A stretch of DNA of 42,764 nt, from positions 26,362-69,125 of the forward strand of contig VHZZ01003274.1 of the NCBI GenBank assembly GCA_009801015.1, read 5' to 3'. Source of the DNA: Silene noctiflora (lineage: Eukaryota; Streptophyta; Magnoliopsida; Caryophyllales; Caryophyllaceae). Shown here one piece after another: positions 10,083 to 23,052 of this stretch (position 1 is the stretch's first letter; each line of letters begins with the position of its first letter). Both the position numbers and the translations under genes were made by a program. The notes beneath the pieces were generated by a model, which saw only the letters and a list, made by a program, of their open reading frames with translations, made no database searches and had not been told where the DNA came from.

Positions 10083-13000
10083 GGATGGTATACGCTATTT
10101 CCTTTCAGGTTCAATATGACCACTTTGATGAATTTTTTGCTCCAGAGCTGGACAAACATGGCTACCAAGCCTTATATAAAAGAAAAACATCAGAGGTATT
10201 TGATTATCATGAGGAGCTTGGTATTTTATCACATCTGCCAATTATTTAGTGTTTGTCTTTATTGATGTAGGTCACGCATACTCTTGATGGATGTGCAACA
10301 TTTTTCCGTAGAGACAGATTTGCACATGTAAAAAAATATGAGGTTCGTGTATTTTCATTTTTCCTTGTACAACGACCCTTTTTCCATGTTTCTCTATTAA
10401 TGCACTCTGATAGGATTTATTTTTGATTTATAGGTTGAATTCAACAAGGCGGCTCAGTCTTTGACAGAGGCCGTTGTTCCTAGTACTCAGAAAAAAACAG
10501 CATTGAGTCGACTTGTCAAGGTTAGCAGATCGTCTGTTTTCGGCGTCTCGCATTTGTCGCTTCATTGTTTGTCTTTCTTGGAATATGTCGTGGGTCTTTG
10601 ATGGTACCACTTGATTTCTTCTGCAGGATAATGTTGCACTTATTGCCGTTCTGGAAGCTAAATTTGGTCATCAGGGTGTTGATAACCCTGGAAAACGGCA
10701 GCTTCTTTGTGTTGTGAGTATCATTAAGTTATTGTAAAGTTAAATGATGAATCGTATATACTCCCCCCTGACTCGCTAATATCTTCCTTTCTTCACAACA
10801 GCTTATTTATAACGAATACAATAAAAAAATGGGTGTAAAGTACAAGTGGGCCTATTACAGATAGTGAACCCAATAAGTGAAGAATTGTACAGAAGTGTTA
10901 GTTGGCCAATTTACCCATCAAACTTGGGAGAATGAGTTTTTTTTTACACCCAAAAAGCAGACCCACAAAGAAAGTGGAAAAGTACTATAGAAATAACCAA
11001 ATAGGAAATGTATTTGTGAACACAAATTCTCATTGAAGACGGGCATTATCCGTCACAAGCTGAAGACGGATAGTGCCCCTCTCACAATATGCAAGTGGCA
11101 CTATCCATGGGGTGCTCCATTTCTCCCCACTTGCCTTATTGTGAGAGGGGCACTATCCGTCTTCGGCTTATGACGCTTTGACGTGTGAATTGGAGAGAGT
11201 TTTTATAGTCACATTAATGGTGAGATAGTTTTTTTTTTGTCCATGAACATAGAGATTAAGAAAATTAGTGGAGTGTTGAGACTTTGAGATCGTGTGAAAT
11301 AATCTTAATTTTTGTAATTCTTTCGATTTTTTATTTTTTTTAATATTTATCCCGGAGTGCGTTTCACAAATAAGAAAAGAGATGCAAGTATTACATGTTT
11401 CAATTCAAGTTAGCCAGTCACGGTCTTGCTTTTGTAAGGTTTAGAAGGTTTAGGTAGAAACTCCGGGATGGGAGGAAAATGAGCATTTCAGGGTCTTGGG
11501 TTGGTGGATCAGTGTTGGTGGATCAGTATTAAGTATGCAGTTGTCTCTAAGAGTTATTTGTATCAAGTCAGATGTGCAATACTTTTATTGGCTATTAGCT
11601 GGTGCTGTTGCTTCATTTAGAAATTCAGTCATAGTAGTACATTTAAATTTTTTTCCATGTGTTACTGTATGTGTCAAGATAATATAGTGGCTTATCACTT
11701 ATCAGCATGACTTTCAAGTTTTCATGTTTGCCTTTTTTTTTTTTTTTTTATATATATTCAACATTCTGCATGTTTTCTTACTTGGCATGGTTTCATATTC
11801 GTCACATGTTGCTTGTCATTTTCTTGATCCCTGATTTTATCCTTGCTTCTCTTTTGATGATGTGGATCAGGCGAATACCCATGTAAATGTTCAGCAAGAT
11901 CTAAAAGACGTCAAACTATGGCAGGTATGGGAAACAAATTTTTACTTGTTTTTTTGGTGGCTGGTCTTCATTGTTTTGTGGTTGTGCTGTATAAAATAAT
12001 TGCCCTGTTGTCTTCAGGTTCACACTTTATTAAAAGGATTGGAAAAGATTGCTGTCAGTGCTGATATCCCAATGTTGGTTTGTGGAGACTTTAATTCAAC
12101 TCCTGGCAGGTCAGTCCTATGCCATTGTGCTTAGACTTGTCAAACGGGTCATTCGGCTCGGTTTCAGATTGGGTTAAATCGGATCGATTAAATTGGGTTG
12201 ACCTTAGTTTCGGTTTCAGTTCGATTTCGGCCAGGTTCATTTCGGTTAGCCAATTTAATCGGTTTGTGCTATTTTGAGTCGGGTGCGACTCGGGTCGGGT
12301 CAATATCAGTTGAGTTGAATTTCAGGTCATAATTTTCTTGAACTAAAGGTAAAAAAACTAGCTTAAATATACCTTACACTTTTCAATTTGAATATAATAA
12401 TTCATTATATCATTAATAAATAAAGAATTAATGAAAAACAAGTTGTTCTTATTATTGTGATTTGTGAGTGCTGAAAGTTGATGCTATTGAAGTTCTGGTT
12501 ATTCAATTGAAATAACATCTGTATTATTTTTGTGTAGTGCCTCTCACTTGCTTCTTGCAATGGGTAAAGTTGATCCTATGCATCTCGATTTAGGGGTGGA
12601 TCCTCTTGGAATATTGCGTCCTCATTCAAAGCTAATACACCACCTACCACTGGTAATCAGGGAAATCTTGCATCCTACTTGGCTAGTTTTTTTTATAGTT
12701 TTCACTATTTTTGGATTAAATGAGACATGGGTTGCAACTTCTAGGTGAGTGCCTACTCATCGTTTGCACGAGGTAATGGACTAGAGCAACAGAGGAGAAG
12801 AATGGATCCTTCGACGAATGAGCCGTTATTTACGAATTGTACTCGAGATTTTATAGGGACACACGATTACATATTTTACACAGGTAATGGTTTTGTTATA
12901 GTTGAATAGTCCCATACAAGTGGCATTTCTTATCAAACAACCTCTGTGAGTTCAAACATGCGAGGTCATGCCCGATCCCCTCACTCTGCCATAAAGCAGA

Positions 13001-13275
13001 GCTTCTGAGGCATTGTGGTAATGATGTTGCTGTTGTAGTGGTGATGTTTGATCTCTGGTTATTGGCCTTTCTGTGTTTAAATAGAGCATGTATTGATATG
13101 AAATTAATTTAAACTCCTTGATGTTTCAGCGGACTCTTTGACGGTAGAGTCATTACTTGAACTACTTGATGAGGATAGTCTGAGGAAGGATACCGCGCTT
13201 CCTTCTCCAGAGTGGTCTTCTGATCATATAGCTCTGTTGGCCGAATTCCGTTGCCAGCCAAGAATTCGACGTTAG
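5807..13275 (+). CDS. CCR4: CCR4-type poly(A)-specific exonuclease (carbon catabolite repressor 4 homolog 1/2)
   Basis: Catalytic deadenylase of the CCR4-NOT complex, which shortens mRNA poly(A) tails in the cytoplasm. Eleven coding exons join in frame to 595 aa: 5807-5964, 8663-9413, 10109-10195, 10271-10342, 10434-10520, 10627-10713, 11871-11924, 12018-12109, 12538-12652, 12745-12883, 13130-13275; Arabidopsis CCR4a/b are about 600 aa. Near the N-terminus is a MYND-like zinc site (Cys65, Cys77, Cys80, Cys93, Cys97, His105/His109), which in plant CCR4 replaces the yeast leucine-rich repeats as the CAF1-binding region. The exonuclease/endonuclease/phosphatase domain follows from about residue 250, with Asn258 (LSYNIL), catalytic Glu303 (CLQEV), Asp456 and Asn458 (GDFNS), Asp542 (DYIFYT) and Asp579-His580 (SSDH). 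All catalytic residues are intact. The start at 5807 matches the family N-terminus (VRVHLPS). An overlapping uORF precedes it. Confidence 0.95.
6226..6350 (+). mobile_element. SINE-derived fragment
   Basis: Contains GGGTAAGATAGTGTACATC followed by a GACCC and GGGGTAGTG block and ending in a degenerate TTGTTG tail, the arrangement of tRNA-derived plant SINEs. The 5' tRNA-like part is not clear and no target duplication was found, so it is probably an old or truncated copy. Confidence 0.45.
6811..6840 (-). mobile_element. Reverse-oriented SINE tail remnant
   Basis: ACAACAACAACACAGCC is the complement of the GGCT-(TTG)n tail of plant Au-type SINEs. Only the tail is recognisable. Confidence 0.35.
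10049..10082. repeat. (ATG)n microsatellite near a 3' splice site
   Basis: About ten ATG units ending 26 bases before the acceptor AG of CCR4 intron 2 (AG at 10107-10108). The run sits where the branch point and pyrimidine tract would be expected, so length variation could alter splicing of exon 3. Confidence 0.9.
10714..11870 (+). other. CCR4 intron 6 with inverted-repeat insertion
   Basis: GT at 10714 and AG at 11869-11870. It is the longest intron in the catalytic half of the gene. It contains a strong inverted-repeat element at 11051-11175. A GGGTGTAAA motif (about 10831) and an inverted TTTACACCC (about 10943) suggest another diverged insertion. Confidence 0.8.
11051..11175. mobile_element. 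Inverted-repeat MITE with GACGGATAGTGCCCC arms
   Basis: Arms at 11051-11098 and 11127-11175 are near-perfect complements (core GAAGACGGATAGTGCCCCTC) with a loop of about 28 bases. Non-coding. Being in an intron of a transcribed gene, the RNA would fold into a hairpin with a stem of about 48 bp. Confidence 0.7.
12132..12335 (+). repeat. Degenerate GGGTC repeat in CCR4 intron 8
   Basis: Begins TAGACTTGTCAAACGGGTC and continues as degenerate GGTTTCGG/GGGTCGGGTC words. The start matches the terminus of the ACCCG-repeat copies near 1027, 2203 and 15414, so this is a defined dispersed family rather than random GC-rich sequence. It lies within intron 8 (12110-12537). Confidence 0.6.
12940..13050 (+). 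mobile_element. SINE 3' fragment in CCR4 intron 10
   Basis: GGTCATGCCCGATCCCCTC followed by GCAGAGCTTCTGAGGCATTG and a degenerate GTAATGATGTTGCTGTTG tail, the order seen at the 3' end of plant tRNA-derived SINEs. No target duplication found. Intron 10 spans 12884-13129. Confidence 0.45.
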
Positions 13276-15150
13276 CACCTTGGGGGTATGTGGCACACAG
13301 ACTTTCTGTTATTGTAACTATGTCATTGTTTATTTACTTCACAAGGTATAGACATCCTAAAATTAGCATCTTGTTTTTCATTTTCTGAAGGTGCTGGTAG
13401 AGCACTTCTATTCTTTGAATTATCCCTCAATTGTGCGTTATCTGTGGTTAGATGAATTGTGTCAATCTCAATAATTAGTCGATGTCCACTTGGTTTTGGC
13501 TGTACTTAGCTTATTCTCAATGATAACCTGCACAAGATTCTTTATAAATGACATGCCCATACCATAATATTAAATTTAGGCTGCCTTATCGGGACATTCG
13601 CATTTGAAGGTTAATGCTCTTAAGCATTAAATGTCAGCGACATTGCATTGCAGCCGTGTTATAATGTCTTGAAATTACCACGACCTTTGTTTAAAAAGCG
13701 CGCCTAAGCGTGAGATGCTATGACAGTAAGGCAGTAAGGCGCAACTAGTGAGGCGCACCGAGTCGCGTTAGTGTGCAATCCCATATTTTTTGCTAATTCT
13801 TTTTGTTACCCTTATCTTCTCCCAGTTATCTTTCATTTATTTACATGTTAGCCTCCTTTAAAATACTATAGGGGGATATTGTTGCCCAAGAAATCCAAGA
13901 TATTTATTATAAAATATACATAATCGGTCAAAAAACCAGTGGTGCATCATGTCTATAAGGTTGTATTAAGGTCTTCTCAAACTACGACTGAAACCACATT
14001 TGAGAAGGTATCTGCTGTATTAAGGTCTTATTCCAAGTTTTATGTCTCAAATCAAGATTTATTGTAACACAATCACTGCATTTTGAGGCGGTATGACTGT
14101 ATGAGTAGCATCTGTAGCACAATAATTGTGATTTGGCTTTGACACCGGATTCTGAAGTAAGGCTAAAACCGATATTCAAGGGGCTGTGCTTCCTAGAGTC
14201 TAATCTCGTATATGGAAAGTCAAGCATCGAATAGATAATAACTGGAGTAGGGGGATTGGCATAAGATACGAATTATTTCTAATATTGTCCCTGTGTATGG
14301 TTTGGAAGTAAGGCTTGTAATTTATCATGTTTATGAATAATATTCACATTTCACCTAAAAAAAGGCTAAAACTGATACTTGATATCATAGTCGTAGGCAC
14401 AATACACAGTATGCAGTTTCTTGTTATTAGCTGTGCATTCATCATTTTCATTGTTTGCATTCCAAACATCTTACTAGCATATATCTTTTGTTGCTGAGCT
14501 GATGTGTATCAAGCTAAAAGTAGCTGATTTCATGTACAAATGTTTCTTCTCCATCTGATAGCGAGTCCTTTTTTAACAGGCTTCCTGGCTGGTATGTTGA
14601 CACAATTGTGCAGAGCTGATGAATATAACGATTGCAACTTATTTGCAAGTCATTTGTAAGAATGGTCGATCATGCTCGTAAGTTCTTCCCCGTCTCATGG
14701 GGCATGGCTATGATCCGCCCTGTATTATCTTACCTTGTCCCATAGAAAAAGATGATCGACCCTATTCAAAATTTTCTTTTTTTTTTTCTTTAATAGAAAT
14801 TATCACAGGTTTATCTGTGAGCTCAATATGGGTAGTAATGATGTTTACTCTGTCAAATTTCTTACAGAAGCAACACAGATTGTAGCTTTGCAGTTCTAGT
14901 CGGGCTCTCTCGTCTTTAGGTTTTCTGTATTTTGTCTAGCAGTGGGTTATAGTACCCCCATTTTTCTCAGTACAAAAGCAATGTCACTGATATAAAGTTG
15001 TTGATGCCTTGTTTCGCCAAAATATATGATAATCAGCCCACTTGTTTTCAAGGTGCAAAATACGTTCCGGCCATATTGTGTACATCTCTTCTTTCCTTGA
15101 TTTTTGTATTGTTCGCTTAAGTTATAGTCCATTGGTTTTCAACGTGAATA
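13276..15150 (+). other. CCR4 3' region with a possible 3'-UTR intron
   Basis: No further coding sequence is recognisable. A good donor (GGG then GTATGT at 13286) and acceptor (TTTTTTAACAG ending at 14579) could define a 3'-UTR intron of 1294 bases. The junction would lie about ten bases after the stop codon, within the distance normally tolerated by nonsense-mediated decay. Inside this stretch, 13690-13770 carries a GCGCGCCTAAG/AAGGCGC-rich repeat common in plant spacers. Transcript end and splicing are inferred. Confidence 0.35.
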
Positions 15151-15413
15151 TGCGAGTAACAACACGAATACAAAATTTGCATATGCTAAGCTAGTTTAGT
15201 CGGTGAAGTCACGCGGCATGATTACTCATGGTTTGAGGCCAAATTTCGTCATTACAGAGTTGCTTTTATTGATCTCTATACACAAATAGAGATTGCTGTG
15301 CCGGTTATATGGTCATTAAACAAAGAGCTTATTAGGGCTATTCATTAAGAATTTTGAAGTTCTTTTCTTATGTATTAGGACAATATCAAATTGAATGAAA
15401 TTTTGACAATACC
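15151..15413. other. Spacer between convergent CCR4 and DDX41 genes
   Basis: AT-rich sequence without a recognisable gene or repeat. Confidence 0.5.
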
Positions 15414-15560
15414 TAGACCTGTCAAAACTTGACCTGATCCAAAAACCCGGCCCGTCCGACCCGTTTTTAGGGTTACAAACCTGGTTTTTTCAACTCGGGA
15501 CCTGTTTGACCCGAACCCGAAATGACCCGTTATTTTAGGGTCGAGACCCAACCGTTGGGT
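15414..15560 (+). repeat. Degenerate ACCCG repeat copy
   Basis: Begins TAGACCTGTCAAAACTTGAC and continues with CCCGGCCCGTCCGACCCG and GACCCGAACCCGAAATGACC words. It is the best example in the window of the dispersed family also seen near 1027, 2203 and 12132. AT-rich sequence follows up to the gap, so its far end is not visible. Confidence 0.6.
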
Positions 15561-15864
15561 CGAGATAAATCAAGAATTTTTATTAAAATATTAATATTTA
15601 TATATTATAATAGTTAAAAAATTGTTTTTTTATTATTAAAAATTACAAATACAACTAAAAACTCAATTTTATATAACTTTTATAATACCTAATAATAAAA
15701 TAATTATTATAAAAACTTTAATTTAATAGTTATATCAATATAATTAATGTAAATGTTGAAATAATTAATGTAAACGTTGAATATGATTAAAATATTAATT
15801 TTAAATATGTTTTACCTTTTTAAAAATTATTTTTTTAATTAAAAAAATAGATTAAAAAAGACGT

Positions 15865-16369
15865 NNNNNNNNNNNNNNNNNNNNNNNNNNNNNNNNNNNN
15901 NNNNNNNNNNNNNNNNNNNNNNNNNNNNNNNNNNNNNNNNNNNNNNNNNNNNNNNNNNNNNNNNNNNNNNNNNNNNNNNNNNNNNNNNNNNNNNNNNNNN
16001 NNNNNNNNNNNNNNNNNNNNNNNNNNNNNNNNNNNNNNNNNNNNNNNNNNNNNNNNNNNNNNNNNNNNNNNNNNNNNNNNNNNNNNNNNNNNNNNNNNNN
16101 NNNNNNNNNNNNNNNNNNNNNNNNNNNNNNNNNNNNNNNNNNNNNNNNNNNNNNNNNNNNNNNNNNNNNNNNNNNNNNNNNNNNNNNNNNNNNNNNNNNN
16201 NNNNNNNNNNNNNNNNNNNNNNNNNNNNNNNNNNNNNNNNNNNNNNNNNNNNNNNNNNNNNNNNNNNNNNNNNNNNNNNNNNNNNNNNNNNNNNNNNNNN
16301 NNNNNNNNNNNNNNNNNNNNNNNNNNNNNNNNNNNNNNNNNNNNNNNNNNNNNNNNNNNNNNNNNNNNN
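15865..16369. other. Assembly gap (505 N)
   Basis: Run of Ns. It begins two bases after the DDX41 stop codon on the gene's strand, so the 3' UTR and polyadenylation site of that gene are missing. Apparent ORFs through the Ns are meaningless. Confidence 1.
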
Positions 16370-16370
16370 A

Positions 16371-20165
<3,795 letters not shown>

Positions 20166-20189
20166 CGACTCTAATTGAAATTAACCGAC

Positions 20190-20553
20190 TTTGTTGACCT
20201 AACTTATTTGACTAAAATTCTAGTTATCCGATTTTTTTTTTGCAAGTGTTTCGTAAATAACTTATATGTCCAAAAAAAATACCTGAAATGAAATGCTATA
20301 TAGAGTAGCATCTGAGATTTCAGTTTTCTTCCATTTTTTACCCTTTAATCTATTATATTAAATAATTATTATTCCCTTTTACGTCATTTTACCAAAAATA
20401 ATTTTACCTTTTCAGCTAGTTTGCCAAACATTTTTTATATAATCAGTTAGCTTATCAACTGCTAATTTTCAGTTACCTTTTTCAGGTTTCAGTTAGCTTA
20501 TCAGCTTTCGGCTACCTTTTCAGTTAGTTTTACCAAACGAAACCTAAGGTTAT
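20190..20553. repeat. Dispersed repeat copy 1 (TACCTGAAATGAAATGCTA family)
   Basis: Contains ACCTGAAATGAAATGCTA, TAGAGTAGCATCTGAGATTTC and TTTTCAGTTAGTTTTACC, in the same order as the second copy immediately downstream. The right end (ACCAAACGAAACCTAAGG) is roughly complementary to the left end of copy 2 (CCTAAGGTTATGTTTGAC), suggesting short inverted termini of a MITE-like element. No coding capacity. Confidence 0.6.
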
Positions 20554-20718
20554 GTTTGACAAAGCATTTCAGGTACATGATTTGGTCAAAGTAACTTATT
20601 TAACCAAAATTTCAGGTACCTTATTTTTTCCGTAAGTGTTTGGCAAGTAGCTTATTTAACCAAATAAGCTACCTGAAATGAAATGCTACCTAGAGTAGCA
20701 TTTGAGATTTCAGGTACC

Positions 20719-22007
20719 TGTAACACCCCCATACTCCGAGACATCTTACCAAGGATTACCCCCGAATACAGGGATGCTACCATCTCGGTTTCCCAAGGCA
20801 GTGAACATCATAGAAACAATTAAAGAAACATCATTATTAATTATTAATATCGTTTAAAGAATACAAAAGTCATCTTCAAATACGGAGTACATGGCCAAAA
20901 CTGAAAGCAAAGCATAAAACTATTATCGTCTGCGGAAGCTATTACTATCGTGACTCCACCCTGCTAACTCCACCGCGTAGTCAACAACCATCATAGTCAT
21001 TACCTGCTAGACAACCTGCTCACCATCCCCGAATGGATCATCACAGTTTTCAAAACATTACACGGGGTCAGTCAGTTGAACAACTATATACAACATAATG
21101 TAACAACAAGTAAAGTATACAACACCGCCACCACCAACACCAACCATCACAACACCGCATCACCACACAACACACAAGTAACTGACTACACACCGAAGTA
21201 TGTAGCCCTACCAGTGGAAGACCGCAGCCAACCACCTAATCCACCCACAATACCCAAGTCCCTTAATATGCGCATCCCCCTTCGCTGAGAGAACGCAAGA
21301 GGCGAACAATGGGGGTGAGACCACCTTTCACAATGGCTCACAAAAACAATATCACAATATTCATCCATCTCCAACCACCACCATACAACCCGCCATCACA
21401 ATCATAGCACAATCACATAATCATCTCATACAATTCAACCGTCACATTATAAGCATACAATTCAACAGGCAACTGGGTAGGAAAACGTACCTTATCAGCA
21501 AATATGAACAATCAAGTGATTCAGAAGTCTTCCTCTACGAATTCTCCTCCTATAACGAATTAAAAGCATATCATAAGGCAAAGTCCCCTCAAAACCCCCA
21601 AATAAGAAATTAGGGTTCCAAACTATACATTAACAATTTAATAAGACACTTATCCTTGCAAATCCGATCTCGAGACACTTAGAAACGTCAACAATCGCTT
21701 AGATTCCCGCCGCGGAAGTGAAGAATTGAAGGAGAAGCAGTAACGGAGTCTAGGTTTTTGTTTTGAAAGCGCAAAAGTGAATTACTGCTTCCCGTTCTAA
21801 TATTTATACTTTCCGCGGAAACCCGATACGAACTGGACACTTGGTCGAGTGAGTGACACTCGACCGAGTGCAGTGCACTCAACCGAGTGCGTCGCACTCG
21901 TCCGAGTTCCCCACTCCCGAACACTGATAGTCTGACACAACGGGACACTCGGTTGAGTACCCTGTACTCTACCGAGTGTCCCTATACTTAAAATACCGAG
22001 TATTACA
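20719..22007 (-). mobile_element. Solo LTR of a Ty3/Gypsy-like retrotransposon, 1289 bp
   Basis: Begins TGTAACACCCCCATACTCC and ends CCGAGTATTACA, with the TG...CA termini of LTRs, flanked by a perfect 5-bp duplication GTACC at 20714-20718 and 22008-22012. There is no internal gag-pol, so it is a solo LTR left by recombination. TATAAATA on the minus strand near 21802-21809 and the GGGGGTGTTACA end suggest minus orientation; assignment to Ty3/Gypsy is from the terminal sequence style. A cluster of six imperfect palindromes lies upstream of the TATA box. ORFs inside are not credible proteins. Confidence 0.8.
21835..21981 (-). repeat. Array of six ACTCGACCGAGTG imperfect palindromes in the LTR U3
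   Basis: Near-palindromic units of the form CACTCGACCGAGTG occur around 21836, 21856, 21874, 21893, 21946 and 21966. They lie just upstream, in the minus orientation, of the candidate TATA box. Repeated palindromes in U3 are typical of transcription-factor sites or of a structured U3. Confidence 0.7.
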
Positions 22008-22225
22008 GTACCTGATTTGCTTTTATTTTACTTTTTTGCCCCTTAAATCTATACAATTAAATTATCATATCCTTTTACGTCATTTCATTAAAATCAGTTA
22101 CCTTTTCAGTTAGTTTGCCAAAAAAAAAATTATATAATCAATTACCTTATCAATTCCTAATTTTCAGCTACCTTATCACTTTTTCAGTTTTCAACTACCT
22201 TTTTCAGTTAGTTTTAACAAACAAA

Positions 22226-22585
22226 GCAAAACTGATTTCTTAGATATTCAAAAAAAAAAAAAAATGGATCTTGTGTACATCGGTTTTACACAATCGTTAG
22301 GTAAAACATTAGGGATCATATAGATTGATCGAAATTATTTTTTATTGTAAAACTGTTTTACAACACTTGCTGTAAAACTGTTTTACTATGTACTAAAAAA
22401 CGGATTCATGCAAATTTGGTGATTACCTTAAAATTAGGGTATTTGCGTAACTCGGTTTTACAATAATGATAACTCGGTTTTACAATTACAAATTAACGAT
22501 AATGTAAACCGTCTTACACAAGTTTTTAGATTTGTACTATAAAGTTGTACAATTTTGATGGGGAAACAAGTATTTTCCTCTATTG

Positions 22586-22627
<42 letters not shown>

Positions 22628-23052
22628 AGAAGTACTCCATATTTCCGCCTCTCCACAATGATATTGTTATTCAGGCAATTTGTAAGACTATATAAAAACT
22701 CTATAACAACTGAAAGCTATTGTATAATTTGTATCTCCTCCATGATATAGCTGATGAAAATCGAATCCATTGTATTATAGCTTATGCTCCAAACAGGCAA
22801 AAACATTATCCCTTGTCTCAAAGGCTCCTGACATAGCCGAACATTGGTTGGAGTAAGGTGGAATCAGACCTATCAACCGTACAATGCTAAAAACACGAAT
22901 AAACTGTTGACCAGTCTCATGGACGATTTTTTTTTCCCAATGAGCAAATGAACTTGGTATACAGCGCCTAATACTTTTCGCAAAAATGAACTTTGGTATG
23001 CACTATCCACCCAATTTTAACAAAGTGTGAAGAAGTTCCCATGAGCCTCAGA
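22226..23052. other. Spacer 3' of the F-box gene, with GTAAAAC-palindrome cluster and poly(A)
   Basis: No gene. 22281-22510 carries three CGGTTTTACA motifs and two copies of the palindrome GTAAAACTGTTTTAC (22347-22361 and 22372-22386), pointing to an unidentified repeat. A run of 36 A follows at 22590-22625. From about 22640 to 23052 lies the probable 3' UTR of the F-box gene. Confidence 0.5.
22590..22625. repeat. Poly(A) run of 36
   Basis: Uninterrupted A homopolymer followed by GAAGAAG. It could be a retroposition tail of the preceding 22.24-22.59 kb sequence or simple slippage. Confidence 0.9.

Larger units (their letters stand above)
20554..22225. repeat. Dispersed repeat copy 2, split by a solo LTR
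   Basis: Second copy of the same family: left part 20554-20718 and right part from 22008 to about 22225, interrupted by the LTR at 20719-22007. Removing the LTR and one GTACC restores the order seen in copy 1 (GCATTTGAGATTTCAGGTACC then CTGATTTGC). Confidence 0.6.

Noticed and set aside
10037-10249. Frame beginning with ten methionines
   Set aside because: The ATG microsatellite in CCR4 intron 2 running in frame into exon 3; not a separate gene.
21688-21948. 86-codon minus-strand frame
   Set aside because: Lies across the palindrome array and TATA region of the solo LTR; no similarity to a known protein.
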